Below, in pieces: positions 42,187 through 51,179 of a stretch of DNA of 64,000 nucleotides; the first letter of the stretch is position 1, and each line of letters starts with the position of its first letter. The position numbers were made by a program, and so were the translations under genes. The notes below the pieces were generated by a model. That model was given only the letters and a program-made list of their open reading frames with translations. It was not told the origin of the DNA and ran no database searches. The stretch comes from Paenibacillus_I sp035510375 (lineage in GTDB: Bacteria; Bacillota; Bacilli; Paenibacillales; Paenibacillaceae), in NCBI RefSeq assembly GCF_035510375.1, contig NZ_DATKHG010000058.1; one strand, given 5' to 3'.

Positions 42187-42205
42187 TCGATTCTTGAACA
42201 GCGGC

Positions 42206-42240
42206 AAAACCGCCGGGGCGGCAACACCCCCGGCGGTTTT
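42206..42240 (+). terminator. Terminator of the YjcZ-type gene
   Basis: AAAACCGCCGGGG pairs with CCCCCGGCGGTTTT. Confidence 0.9.
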
Positions 42241-42319
42241 GCCGTGTGCACGCCAATGCTGTCCAATCCGGCATCCCAACGCCGAGGCGCTTGCCGGATC
42301 GGCAGGCGCGCCGTCCTCT

Positions 42320-43084
42320 TTATTCCTTCCCGCTATTCCGATGCGTCTTCAGCGCATTCACCTCCTCATCCGTCAGCTCCCGGTACGAACCGGGCGCGAG
42401 CTGCTCGTCCAGCTTCAACGGCCCCATCGCCACCCGCTTTAGGAACAGCACCTTTTTGCCGACCGCTTCGAACATGCGCTTGACTTGATGAAACTTGCCT
42501 TCACGGATCGTCAGCGAGATCTCGGACACAGGCCCCGGATCCTCATCTCCTCCGGGGGCAGTCCGCACTACCGCAAGCTCTGCGGGCATCGTCACATAAC
42601 CGTCGTCCAGCGTCACGCCGGCCGCGAACGCCTGGCGGTCCGCTTCGCCCACCGTCCCTCTGACCAGCGCCTCATACGTTTTGTCGACGTGCTTGCGGGG
42701 AGAGAGCAGCTCGTGCGCCAGCTGCCCGTCGTTCGTCAGCAGCAGCAGTCCCACCGTGTCCTTGTCGAGCCTCCCTACCGGAAAAGGCTGCAGCAGCCGA
42801 TCCTCCGGCTTCAATAAATCAAGCACGGTCCGTTCACGCGTGTCCTCCGTTGCGGATACAACGCCTTGCGGCTTGTTCATCAGCAAATAAACGATATCGC
42901 GGAACCGTACCCTTTCCCCGTCGAACTCGACGTCATCGGCCTTCGGGTCGATCTGCAATCCGCTGTCCTTCACTATAAGACCGTTCACCGAAACTTTGCC
43001 CTGGCGGACAACCGTCTTGATTTCGCTTCGCGAACCGCAGCCCATGTTGGCCAGCATTTTGTCCAACCGCATCCGTTTCGTCAC
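42320..43084 (-). CDS. RsuA/RluB-type pseudouridine synthase
   Basis: The 254-residue enzyme has an S4 RNA-binding domain (MRLDKMLANMGCGSRSEIKT, 4-60) and a pseudouridine synthase domain. The catalytic Asp is in PVGRLDKDTVGLLLLTNDG (about 110); MNKPQGVVSA and REGKFHQVKRMF are also family motifs. The length and sequence suggest the RsuA branch, which isomerises a uridine in 16S rRNA. GTG 43084 overlaps the stop of the methyltransferase gene upstream (GTGA) and has GGAGG 8 bases before it, so the two rRNA-modifying enzymes are made together. Confidence 0.9.
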   Translation of the reverse strand: MTKRMRLDKMLANMGCGSRSEIKTVVRQGKVSVNGLIVKDSGLQIDPKADDVEFDGERVRFRDIVYLLMNKPQGVVSATEDTRERTVLDLLKPEDRLLQPFPVGRLDKDTVGLLLLTNDGQLAHELLSPRKHVDKTYEALVRGTVGEADRQAFAAGVTLDDGYVTMPAELAVVRTAPGGDEDPGPVSEISLTIREGKFHQVKRMFEAVGKKVLFLKRVAMGPLKLDEQLAPGSYRELTDEEVNALKTHRNSGKE

Positions 43085-44760
43085 CCCATCCACCTCCATC
43101 CGGGCGCCAGCTCGTTCTTGAGCATGCCTCCGCTCCATTTGCCCCAACCGAGAGGAAAACCGTCCGCGCACACCAGCACGTGTCCGCCGGCCGGTTCGCC
43201 GGTCGCGGCGGTTCCGGTTTCGCCAAGCCTGGAAGCCTCGATATGCAGCGTCTCTCCCTTCAGGTAACGCAGGACGTCCTCGCCGCCGCCGTCCAAATCG
43301 AGCGTCAGCGCCGCTTCCGCCTTCGCAAGCCCCATCGCAAGCGCCTGCGAAGGCTCGAACCGGTGCGTCCCGGCTTCGCCGAGGTACCAGCCTGCCCGGA
43401 CGACCTTCAAGCCGGCCAATCCCGGCAGCCCTTCGGGCTGCAGGTAAACCCGGGAGCCGAACACCGTCAACCGGCCGGGCCATGCGGACGCGCCGGGAAT
43501 CGCTCGGCCCGCGAACGTCCGCCACATCGCGAGCGCGGCATCCTCACCGATCGTACCATCGTGACGCAGCTGCTTGTCCCGTCCCCGATCCTTGCCGCGG
43601 CCGCTCTCCCGCCCGGAGCGCAGCCTGTCCTTCTGTTTGCTGCGTCCGGCCGCGGCTTCCGCCGATCGGACGGCGGTTTTCTCATATTGCCGCTCCGCTT
43701 TGGTCAGGCTCGGCGCCGTCACGGACTCGCGCGCCCACTCCTCTTCCCCGTATGCCGGCCGCTCCCCGTATCCATCGCCGCGCTTTCTCAGCACCGCGGC
43801 GTAATGTCCCTCGCCAGGGGCCCGGTGCGGCCAGATCCGGACGGTGCCTGCCACGGCTGGCACGGCTTCGGGCGACAGGCTCCGCGCCGGTTCGCCGCCT
43901 GCTCCCGCCGCCCAGTCCGGCCGGCCCGGCGTCCAGCCGTAATCGAGCTCGACCGGAACGATCTCCATATCCTCGCGCTCGGTCAGCAGAGCGGCGATTT
44001 GCGCCTCATTTTCCTCCGGGGAGAACGTGCAGGTCGAGTATACCAGCGTGCCGCCGGGCGCCAGCAGCTCGGCCGCATGCTTGAGGATGTCGCGCTGCAT
44101 CAGCGAGCATCGCTCCACCGAATGCTTCTCCCATTGGGCGACCATCGATTCGTCCTTGCGGAACATCCCTTCTCCCGAGCATGGCGCGTCCACCAGCACT
44201 TTATCGAAAAAGGCGCCGAACGCGCCCGCCAGCGCCGCCGGCTCCTCGTTCAGCACAACGGCGTTGCGGACGCCCGCCAGCTCGATATTTTTCGCCAGCG
44301 CCTTCGTACGTTCCCTGGCATTGTCGTTGGACACCAGCAGGCCGCTGCCCTGCAGCTTGGCGGCAAGCTGCGTCGATTTGCCCCCGGGCGCCGCGCACAG
44401 GTCCAGAACCCGATCGCCCGGCTTGACGCCGAGCAGCTCCGCCGGCGCCATCGCGCTCGGCTCCTGTATATAGTAGAGGCCGGCATGATAATGCGGATGC
44501 TTGCCGGGGCGGTCGGTCTCTTCATAGTAGAACGCTTCAGGCGTCCAAGGGATCGGCGACAGGCGGTCCGCCCAGGGCGTCATGCGCAAAAAAGCTTGCG
44601 GCGTCACTTTCAGTGTATTGACGCGCATGCCGTACCGGCGTTTTTGCCCGTACGAAGCGAGCCATTCGCCGTACTCGTCCCCGAGCAGGCGCTCCATTTT
44701 ATCCAAAAACGGCTTCGGCAGCCGGATGCTCATGTAAGTAACCCTGCTTTCCGCGTTCAT
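43081..44760 (-). CDS. RsmF-type rRNA (cytosine-C5) methyltransferase, copy B
   Basis: The 559-residue enzyme is a paralogue of copy A. It shares RPGKHPHYHAGLYYIQEPSA, VLDLCAAPGGKSTQLAAKLQ, the catalytic DAPCSGEGMF and STCTF, and the end DGFPLGWGKWSGG. It is about 100 residues longer, because a basic, low-complexity linker (KAERQYEKTAVRSAEAAAGR through RESGRGKDRGRDKQL, about 345-400) separates the methyltransferase from the C-terminal domain. The start is ATG 44760 or 44733; neither has a strong ribosome site. It is coupled to the pseudouridine synthase downstream and follows the DUF309 gene by 82 bp. Confidence 0.88.
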   Translation of the reverse strand: MNAESRVTYMSIRLPKPFLDKMERLLGDEYGEWLASYGQKRRYGMRVNTLKVTPQAFLRMTPWADRLSPIPWTPEAFYYEETDRPGKHPHYHAGLYYIQEPSAMAPAELLGVKPGDRVLDLCAAPGGKSTQLAAKLQGSGLLVSNDNARERTKALAKNIELAGVRNAVVLNEEPAALAGAFGAFFDKVLVDAPCSGEGMFRKDESMVAQWEKHSVERCSLMQRDILKHAAELLAPGGTLVYSTCTFSPEENEAQIAALLTEREDMEIVPVELDYGWTPGRPDWAAGAGGEPARSLSPEAVPAVAGTVRIWPHRAPGEGHYAAVLRKRGDGYGERPAYGEEEWARESVTAPSLTKAERQYEKTAVRSAEAAAGRSKQKDRLRSGRESGRGKDRGRDKQLRHDGTIGEDAALAMWRTFAGRAIPGASAWPGRLTVFGSRVYLQPEGLPGLAGLKVVRAGWYLGEAGTHRFEPSQALAMGLAKAEAALTLDLDGGGEDVLRYLKGETLHIEASRLGETGTAATGEPAGGHVLVCADGFPLGWGKWSGGMLKNELAPGWRWMG

Positions 44761-44842
44761 GCTTTTCTCGTTTTTGTTCGCTGCGTCCTACCGCGTATCA
44801 TTCTGGGCAGCAGCATTTCACGGATTTTTTATGTACGTCCCC

Positions 44843-45316
44843 TCAATCCTCTTCCCCGTGCAGCCGCTCTTCCAACGGAACGGCGGCAAGCTCGTCCGCC
44901 AGAGCGGCAAGCACCGGATCCAGTACGGCAATCCGGTACGGCTGAAAAGGCGGAGGCTTCGGTCGGCCTGCCCCCGTCCTGCCGGCCTCCGCCTCCGCAG
45001 CCCGGTAGGCCGTCAGCGCGGCGAGCGCCAGACGCGTATCCGATTTCAGGCGGCCAAGGTCCAGCCCCAGCTCGACGTCGGCATAGCCGGCGAGCTTCTC
45101 CAATGCGGCGGTGAACAGCTTCACCGCCCCCGACCGGTTATCGTTGCGCCAATGGTGCAGGCCGACCGCCACCTGAAGCAGCCCCTGATACAGCAGATTT
45201 CGTCCTTCCTCGAGCCAAAGCTCCTCCATTACCTCATGGCACTCGAAATAATCCTCGTCCACATTGAACAGCACAACGAAATGGACGAAGCGCCCGTCAT
45301 ACGCGGCTTCAGGCAT
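44843..45316 (-). CDS. DUF309 protein (YpuF-like)
   Basis: The 157-residue helical protein has the DUF309 signature: FNVDEDYFECHEVMEELWLE, then GLLQVAVGLHHWRNDNRSGA and a helix ending LELGLDLGRL-like. This TPR-like fold with its EC-H-E-LWE motif has no known function; B. subtilis YpuF is a member. It overlaps the alarmone synthetase gene upstream by 8 bp, so it is translated with it. Its end is Ala/Gly/Pro-rich. Confidence 0.8.
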   Translation of the reverse strand: MPEAAYDGRFVHFVVLFNVDEDYFECHEVMEELWLEEGRNLLYQGLLQVAVGLHHWRNDNRSGAVKLFTAALEKLAGYADVELGLDLGRLKSDTRLALAALTAYRAAEAEAGRTGAGRPKPPPFQPYRIAVLDPVLAALADELAAVPLEERLHGEED

Positions 45317-46112
45317 TGCCGCCCCGCTTCGCCCGCGCGATCGAGGCCTGAATATCGTCGGACAGCTGCTTCAGCCCCCAGATATCCTCCTGCTCCCACA
45401 GCTCGTTGAACCGCAGCTGGTATTGCGCCGCCTCGCGGACGCGGTGGAAGAAATACAGATCCTGAATGCCGGACAGCACTTTCGATACGACATTGGAGCT
45501 TTCCTCGAATCCCCGCTGCGCATCGACGATTTCCTGGCGGATGCTGGACATTTCCGTATCGAGCTGGAAGGCGGCTTCAGCCGCTTTCTTAAGGCGTTCC
45601 CGCACATCGTGCGGCAAGCTTTCCTTATATTTATAGTTGAGCGAATGCTCGATCGTGGCCCAAAAGTTCATCGCCAGCGTCCGAAGCTGGATTTCCGCCA
45701 ACACCTTTTTCAACCCCAGCGCCGTCTGTACCGGATATTCGACGATCATATGGAAGCTGCGGTACCCGCTTTCCTTGTAATTCGTTATATAGTCCTTCTC
45801 ATAGACGAGCAGCAAATCCTTGCGCTTGCGGATCGAGTCCGCAACTGTTTGGATGTCCTCGACGAACTGGCACATGATGCGGATGCCCGCGATGTCCTCA
45901 ATCCCCGTCTCGATCCGGTCCATCGGCACGTTCAGCCGTTTCGCTTTCTCGAAAATGCTCGAAATCTTCTTTACCCTTCCGGTAACGAATTCAATCGGCG
46001 AGTAAGCCTCCCGTGTCTTCAATTCGCCGCGAAGTGTTTTGAATTTGACCTTCAATTCCTCCACGGCCTGTTCGTAAGGAAATAAAAAGAGGTTCCAATC
46101 CCGGCCGTCCAT
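45309..46112 (-). CDS. Small alarmone synthetase, SasB/RelQ type
   Basis: The 267-residue protein is a lone RelA/SpoT synthetase domain that makes (p)ppGpp from ATP and GTP or GDP. Visible motifs: IETGIEDIAGIRIMCQFVED (about 75), GYRSFHMIVEYP (about 120), and EIQLRTLAMNFWATIEHSLN (about 145), with catalytic and GTP-binding residues. Two C-terminal helices give the tetramer-forming tail of SasB/RelQ (B. subtilis YjbM). No hydrolase domain is present. GGAGGCGG precedes the ATG. It lies 19 bp after pyrD and overlaps DUF309, so pyrimidine synthesis and alarmone signalling share an mRNA here. Confidence 0.9.
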   Translation of the reverse strand: MDGRDWNLFLFPYEQAVEELKVKFKTLRGELKTREAYSPIEFVTGRVKKISSIFEKAKRLNVPMDRIETGIEDIAGIRIMCQFVEDIQTVADSIRKRKDLLLVYEKDYITNYKESGYRSFHMIVEYPVQTALGLKKVLAEIQLRTLAMNFWATIEHSLNYKYKESLPHDVRERLKKAAEAAFQLDTEMSSIRQEIVDAQRGFEESSNVVSKVLSGIQDLYFFHRVREAAQYQLRFNELWEQEDIWGLKQLSDDIQASIARAKRGGNA

Positions 46113-46131
46113 ACCGCCGCCTCCTGCCTGG

Positions 46132-47229
46132 TTAATGATGATCCGCGCCGACCGCTTCCGTCACGGAGCCGAAGCCGTCCCTTCTCAGCAGCCGCGCTAG
46201 ACCGTCCGTTATATCCCGTACCGCTCCCGGTCCCAAATAAATGAGCGCCGTGTACACTTCGACGAGCGACGCTCCCGCGCGGATTTTATCGTATGCGTCC
46301 TCCGCCGTAAAGATGCCGCCGGAGCCGATAATCGGCAGCTTGCCGCCCGTTTGCCGGTATACGGCCCTCACAACCTCCGTCGAACGGCTCCTGAGCGGCG
46401 ATCCGCTGAGCCCGCCCGTTTCGGATGCGCGCGCATGCGTCAACCCTTCCCGGGAGACGGTCGTGTTCGTCGCGATGATGCCGCTGACGCCGCTCGCCGC
46501 AATCGCATCGACCGTGTGCCCAAGCTGCTCGTCCGACATATCCGGGGCTATTTTGACCAGCACCGGCTTGGGCAGGCCGCCTTGCTTGGCCGCTTGCGCC
46601 TTCATTTCCCCCGTCACTTCCGCAAGCAGCAGCTTCAGGTCGTCGCCATGCTGCAGCGCGCGCAAATCCGGCGTGTTCGGCGAGCTGATGTTGACGACGA
46701 AGAAGTCGCCGTAAGGATAAAGGATGCGCAGGCAAGCCTTGTAATCTTCATGCGCCGACTCATTCGGCGTCGTTTTGTTCTTGCCGATATTGACCGCGAT
46801 CGGCACCTCGCGGCGCTTAAGGCGCTTTAACCTTTCCGCCACCGCATCCGCGCCTTCATTGTTGAAGCCCATCCGGTTGATGAGCGCTTCGTCCGGCGGC
46901 AGACGGAACAGCCTCGGCTGCTCGTTGCCCGGCTGGCCTTTAGGGGTTACCGTTCCCACCTCCAGGAACGACAGGCCGATGCTTGCGAAGCCTTCGACCG
47001 CTTTCGCGTTTTTGTCCAGCCCCGCCGCCAGTCCGACCGGATGCGCGAAGCGAATGCCGAACCTTTCCGCCGCCAGCTCCCGCGATGCCTTGACGCCGTA
47101 CATGCCGCGCAGCAGCCCGGTCATGCCGGGCACCCGGGCTGCCGCATGCAGGCCGTCGATGACCAAATGGTGCGCACGTTCCGGATCGAGCTTGAACAAA
47201 AAAGGCTTTCCCACTTTCCGATACAACAT
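46132..47229 (-). CDS. pyrD: Dihydroorotate dehydrogenase, quinone-type (class 2)
   Basis: The 365-residue enzyme oxidises dihydroorotate to orotate in pyrimidine synthesis. An N-terminal helical membrane-attaching part (FLFKLDPERAHHLVIDGLHA) precedes the FMN barrel. The active-site motif NISSPNTPDLRALQ carries Ser as the base, which marks the quinone-using class 2 rather than the NAD-linked PyrD-PyrK enzyme of B. subtilis. GLAAGLDKNA, NRMGFNNEGAD and IIGSGGIFTAEDAYDKI bind FMN. ATG 47229 is preferred over a start 60 bases upstream because the family begins MLYRKVGKPFLF. It is separated from other pyr genes and leads the sasB-DUF309 run. Confidence 0.93.
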   Translation of the reverse strand: MLYRKVGKPFLFKLDPERAHHLVIDGLHAAARVPGMTGLLRGMYGVKASRELAAERFGIRFAHPVGLAAGLDKNAKAVEGFASIGLSFLEVGTVTPKGQPGNEQPRLFRLPPDEALINRMGFNNEGADAVAERLKRLKRREVPIAVNIGKNKTTPNESAHEDYKACLRILYPYGDFFVVNISSPNTPDLRALQHGDDLKLLLAEVTGEMKAQAAKQGGLPKPVLVKIAPDMSDEQLGHTVDAIAASGVSGIIATNTTVSREGLTHARASETGGLSGSPLRSRSTEVVRAVYRQTGGKLPIIGSGGIFTAEDAYDKIRAGASLVEVYTALIYLGPGAVRDITDGLARLLRRDGFGSVTEAVGADHH

Positions 47230-47406
47230 CTCGTCTTCATCTCCACTTCCGCTGTTTGGCTCTAACGAACAGTTTAGCTTTTTCAGCAAAAAAAGGAAAG
47301 ACGTGTTTGGCCCAAAGACACCGAAACGTCACGAATCGGACGGTTGCGGCTGTAGCGGAAACCGGTTACAATGGGCTTAGAATTTGTGGAAAAGAGGATG
47401 ATCGCC

Positions 47407-47547
47407 ATGAGCACCGCCCGCAGAAAACCGCCGGCAATGAAACGGAAACCGAAAGAGGAAGTGAACAAGAAGGCTCTGATTTGGATCGGCGCTTCGATCG
47501 CCGCCGTCGTCGTCGCGATGGCGCTGTTGCTTATTTTTAACGGCTGA
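47407..47547 (+). CDS. Small membrane protein
   Basis: This 46-codon gene encodes a basic cytoplasmic start (MSTARRKPPAMKRKPKEEVN) and one hydrophobic helix (ALIWIGASIAAVVVAMALLL). GAGG lies 9 bases before ATG 47407. It is divergent from pyrD and convergent with the NHL-repeat gene. The K/R-rich head with one helix is common among small bitopic proteins; function unknown. Confidence 0.6.
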   Translation: MSTARRKPPAMKRKPKEEVNKKALIWIGASIAAVVVAMALLLIFNG

Positions 47548-47640
47548 AGATCATGCCGGCAACCGGAACGGTCAGACTCGTCTTCGCATCCCCCCATCCC
47601 GATCCCTGCTCGCGGTCCTAATAATGGTTCATATCGGCAG

Positions 47641-47671
47641 AAAGGCCGTCCGGTTAGCGCGGACGGCCTTT
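47641..47671. terminator. Terminator of the cyclase-FecR-NHL operon
   Basis: AAAGGCCGTCCG pairs with CGGACGGCCTTT, 20 bp after the NHL gene's stop. Confidence 0.85.
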
Positions 47672-47690
47672 CGTTTACTATTACAGCGGA

Positions 47691-49271
47691 TTACTTCAGC
47701 TTATCCCTCAGCAAAACCGCTTTAACGTCGCTTAACCATTGCACGTCCAGATCGATCTGCTCGGCGAAGAAACGGACCGGCAGGTATAACCGGTTATTTA
47801 TCACCAAAGGTGCGGCCGGCAGTTGAATCGTCTCGGCAGGCTCGCCTTTCTTCGTGTACACGACCGTTTTGGAGCCGGCGGTTACCTTATAGGCTGCGTC
47901 CCCCCGTGTCAGTGTAGCCGCATTGCCCGCACCGGCATCCGCCGTATAACCGAGTTTCCCGCTGATGACGGGGATCGGGATGAATATCGTCCCGTTCTCC
48001 GCTACCGGATCGGCATCCGTAACGACAATCTCTTTGTTATAAACGATGCGGATCTTTGCTCCGGCCTTTAGACCGGGCGGCTTCTCATAAGGCTTCACAA
48101 TCCGAATGCGGTTGTTGCCCGTATCGGCGACCGCGAAGGCGCCGTTGCCGAGCCATGCGACATCGGTCGGCACGTTGAAGCCCGCATAGGGGGCGAGCCC
48201 GTCAAGCTTGCTCGTCTCGGTCGCCGTGCCCGCCACCGTTACGACCTTGCCGTCCTTCAGGTAGCGGATAACATGATTAAGCGAATCGGCGATTAAAAGT
48301 CCGCCATCGGGGGTTACCGCCAGACCGCGCGGCGCGTTGAACAGCGCTTCGGACGCTTTGCCGTCCTTATAGTCGCCTTGCGCATAAATGTCGGTTTTTC
48401 CGTACGTCAACTCCGAACTGCCGGCAACCGTAGTTACCGTACCTTTGGCGAAATCGATGTAGCGGATCCGTTGATTGCCCGTATCGCTCACGTAAAGGTT
48501 GCCTTCGGCATCCAGCGCCAGACCGCTCGGTTCGTTGAACTTCGCTTGGGCGATCGGGCCGTCGGCGAAGTCGCCGGCCGGTTCCACAGCACCGGGGAAA
48601 TATTCGACGACGCGAGTGGAGGGTGCGTTAACAGTCGTGACCGTCCCGTTCGAGATTCGGCGAATGGTGTGATTCAGCGTATCCGCTACATAAATAACGC
48701 CGGATGCCGTAACGGCAACGTCGAGCGGACGGTCGAACCGCGCATCGGCGCCCGCGCCGTCGGCGGTACCGATGAGACCGTTGCCTGCAATAGTAGTCAC
48801 TTTCCCGTCTGCCGACAGCGAACGGATCGCATTATTGTTCATATCGGCAATAATGGTCCGGCCGCTTGCGTCAATCGCAAGCCCCGACGGGGCCTGGAAG
48901 GCTGCCTCGTCAGCTTTGCCGTTAATCAGGCTGCCGATCAGAAACCCGTATTGGTCCACACCGATCTCGATCCCGGCCACCGTGTCCGTCATTCCGTTTT
49001 GCACGACGCGAATTCGCTGATTGCCGGCATCGGCAATCAGCAGCTGTCCGTCAGCTTTCGCTTGAACGGCCACGGGTTGGCGATAAGCAGCCGAACCGTT
49101 GGGCCCGTCGGCTTCGCCCAGTTCACCGGTTCCGGACAGGGTGGAAACCTCATATAAAGGAATGGATGTCAGTACGGCATCTTCGCCGTCCGGCGCAGCC
49201 CAGCCCGACCCGGGAACCGCCAGCAAGGCGGCGAGCACGGCGGTAGCGGCGCGTTTCGTTAGCTTGTTCAT
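47691..49271 (-). CDS. Secreted NHL-repeat protein with copper-amine-oxidase-N-like domain
   Basis: The 526-residue product has a signal peptide (cleavage near GWA-AP). Six NHL beta-propeller blades follow, recognisable by repeats of the form PxGLAxDxxGxLYVADTGNxxIR (for example PSGLALDAEGNLYVSDTGNQ). The C-terminal 110 residues are a stalk-like domain of the copper amine oxidase N family (GTIFIPIPVISGKLGYTADA, NNRLYLPVRFFAEQ), common in Paenibacillus surface proteins. The propeller probably binds protein or glycan outside the cell. AAGGAG lies 7 bases before the ATG. It is the third gene of the cyclase operon, 33 bp after the FecR gene. Confidence 0.88.
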   Translation of the reverse strand: MNKLTKRAATAVLAALLAVPGSGWAAPDGEDAVLTSIPLYEVSTLSGTGELGEADGPNGSAAYRQPVAVQAKADGQLLIADAGNQRIRVVQNGMTDTVAGIEIGVDQYGFLIGSLINGKADEAAFQAPSGLAIDASGRTIIADMNNNAIRSLSADGKVTTIAGNGLIGTADGAGADARFDRPLDVAVTASGVIYVADTLNHTIRRISNGTVTTVNAPSTRVVEYFPGAVEPAGDFADGPIAQAKFNEPSGLALDAEGNLYVSDTGNQRIRYIDFAKGTVTTVAGSSELTYGKTDIYAQGDYKDGKASEALFNAPRGLAVTPDGGLLIADSLNHVIRYLKDGKVVTVAGTATETSKLDGLAPYAGFNVPTDVAWLGNGAFAVADTGNNRIRIVKPYEKPPGLKAGAKIRIVYNKEIVVTDADPVAENGTIFIPIPVISGKLGYTADAGAGNAATLTRGDAAYKVTAGSKTVVYTKKGEPAETIQLPAAPLVINNRLYLPVRFFAEQIDLDVQWLSDVKAVLLRDKLK

Positions 49272-49304
49272 GGCAAACTCCTTGTGCTTGTCTTGTTTAT
49301 TCGG

Positions 49305-51179
49305 TTAGCCCGGCAATCCGGCAGCAGGCGCAATCGTCAAGGTTACCGTGTTCTCCGTCTTGATCATGATGTTCCCTGCACTGTCGACGGCGGTAACCGT
49401 CACCTTGAACTTCGGTGCAGGAAGCGCCGCTGCATTGATGCGCTTCAGCAGGAAAGGCAGCTGCACAACGGATTGGGTTGAACCGATCGCGACCGGATCG
49501 CCCGTAAATTTAACCACTGCATAGGTAAGCTTGCCGGTCGTAGCTGCAGCGTTGCGATTCCAGAAATAGTAGTCGACCGATTCCGCCGTGTAAGGAAGAG
49601 CCCAGTCCGCTCCCGGCTCCGTTTTGAACAGTTCGTTCTTCCGATAGGACTTTGCAGTATCCTTAAATTCATCATCGTTAAAGATCAGCTTCGGCGTGTC
49701 GGATTCTTTAACCAAATCGAACTCGACATCGACCTGGTAGCCATAAATTTGTTTGCCGGCACCATTGAAATTAGCCAGATTAATATTCAGAATAACGCCC
49801 GTTGACACCGATGGATTAGCGACGGACGCTGCTGACAGCGACCCTGAAGCCGATGGAACAGCCGGCGGCGTCTGTGTCGGCGGCGTCTGCGTCGGCGGCG
49901 TCTGCGTCGGCGGCGTGGAAATTTCCTGCCTGCGCTGCCGGTTGTTTTGCTCGAATGCTTGCTGTTCCTCGGACGGCAGCTGCGAGACGTATTGCTGCGA
50001 CGCCTGCTGCGTCTTTTCCTGCTGAGCCGCGGCATTGGCCGCCGCTATGCGGGCCGCTTCGGCCGCCGCTTGCGCAATCAGCTGCTCAAGCGCTCTGCGC
50101 CGCTCCTCGAGCCTCGCCAATTCTTCCCGTTTTTTTTGCTCCGCTTCCGCCGCGAGACGCTTCGCCTCCCCTTGCTTCGCCAGGTCGTCCGGCGTCAGTT
50201 CCAGCGGCTTTACGTTATTGATATCCAGAACGGCCTTCTGCGCTTCGCCGTTGGCCTGCGCTGCGATCCGGTTGACACGTTCCGCCGTGACCTTATTCTG
50301 ATCGACGGATGTCCGGGCGATGTTGTTCACAAGTCCCGACATATTTGTGACGATACGCTGCAGGTCGGCCGCGTTTGTCGTCGGCGCGGCTGGTCCGGAG
50401 CCCGTCTCGCTCGTCCAATTCTGAGCCAGAGCCTCCGCTTCGGCATCGATGCCTGCCGCATCGGCAATGATCGCCTCCAAAATGTCCGGAGGGGTCATCT
50501 CGACGAACGTATCCAGATCGATCGCGGCTACAGCCGTATTGACCTGTCCGTCCGACGATTGCGCGAACGTGCCTTGCTGAGTCGGATAAATCAGAACGTC
50601 ACGCGCTTCCCTCGTATTATCGATGTCCGCAAGCGGCACTTGGGCGGCTACAACGCCTGAAGTAACGACTACGTCTGTCGTTCCGACATTCGGATCGACA
50701 CCGACGAAGAAATAAGTACCCCGCACACCCATAATGGCGGTCGGCGTTTCCACCTCGAATTGATCGTCGGCGTTGGAGATCGATTTCACCTTGACCCACA
50801 TCGATCCGGCCCAGACGTTCATCTTCGCCTTGGTGCCGCCGTCCTCCTTCAATTCAGAAAAATTAAGCTGCGAGTTCTCGCCGACCGTAATCGAATCCTG
50901 ATCGGCCTTGCTGCTCGCCAGCTCGAGCACGACTTTGCCTCCCTTGCCGGTTGTAAGGGCGTCGCCCTCGTTCAGGCTCATATTTTTGAATGCGTTGAAC
51001 GCCTTCGAGCCGCCGGATTTCTTCACCATGACGGTACCCTTGATCTCCTTGACGACCGCAACGCGCGTAACGGCGCCTAACGCCTGCTTCGCTCCCGCGA
51101 ACAGGCCCGTTAAGCCGGCAATCAAACTAAGACAAAGCAAAACACTCAAATAACGCATGCCGCTTCCCTGAATGGTCAT
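49305..51179 (-). CDS. FecR-domain surface protein with cohesin-like end
   Basis: The 624-residue product has an N-terminal membrane or signal segment (residues 9-36). A FecR domain follows (about 60-160; NEGDALTTGKGGKVVLELAS, TPTAIMGVRGTYFFV). A long Ala/Glu/Gln-rich helical region (about 230-400) leads to a TPPTQ repeat. The C-terminal domain of about 170 residues resembles a cohesin or bacterial Ig fold (LNINLANFNGAGKQIYGYQV). FecR domains sense or transmit signals at the envelope. ATG 51179 overlaps the stop of the cyclase gene. It is probably the extracytoplasmic partner of the CHASE2 cyclase. Confidence 0.88.
   Translation of the reverse strand: MTIQGSGMRYLSVLLCLSLIAGLTGLFAGAKQALGAVTRVAVVKEIKGTVMVKKSGGSKAFNAFKNMSLNEGDALTTGKGGKVVLELASSKADQDSITVGENSQLNFSELKEDGGTKAKMNVWAGSMWVKVKSISNADDQFEVETPTAIMGVRGTYFFVGVDPNVGTTDVVVTSGVVAAQVPLADIDNTREARDVLIYPTQQGTFAQSSDGQVNTAVAAIDLDTFVEMTPPDILEAIIADAAGIDAEAEALAQNWTSETGSGPAAPTTNAADLQRIVTNMSGLVNNIARTSVDQNKVTAERVNRIAAQANGEAQKAVLDINNVKPLELTPDDLAKQGEAKRLAAEAEQKKREELARLEERRRALEQLIAQAAAEAARIAAANAAAQQEKTQQASQQYVSQLPSEEQQAFEQNNRQRRQEISTPPTQTPPTQTPPTQTPPAVPSASGSLSAASVANPSVSTGVILNINLANFNGAGKQIYGYQVDVEFDLVKESDTPKLIFNDDEFKDTAKSYRKNELFKTEPGADWALPYTAESVDYYFWNRNAAATTGKLTYAVVKFTGDPVAIGSTQSVVQLPFLLKRINAAALPAPKFKVTVTAVDSAGNIMIKTENTVTLTIAPAAGLPG
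49864..49916. repeat. 15-bp tandem repeat coding TPPTQ
   Basis: Three to four near-identical 15-bp units (GGCGGCGTCTGCGTC) encode a Thr-Pro-rich linker in the FecR protein. Such repeats can change number by slippage and lengthen or shorten the stalk without altering frame. Confidence 0.85.

Noticed and set aside
43180..45114. A 644-codon plus-strand frame opposite rsmF copy B
   Set aside because: Low-complexity Arg/Ala/Pro composition typical of antisense GC-rich DNA; no start signal or family.
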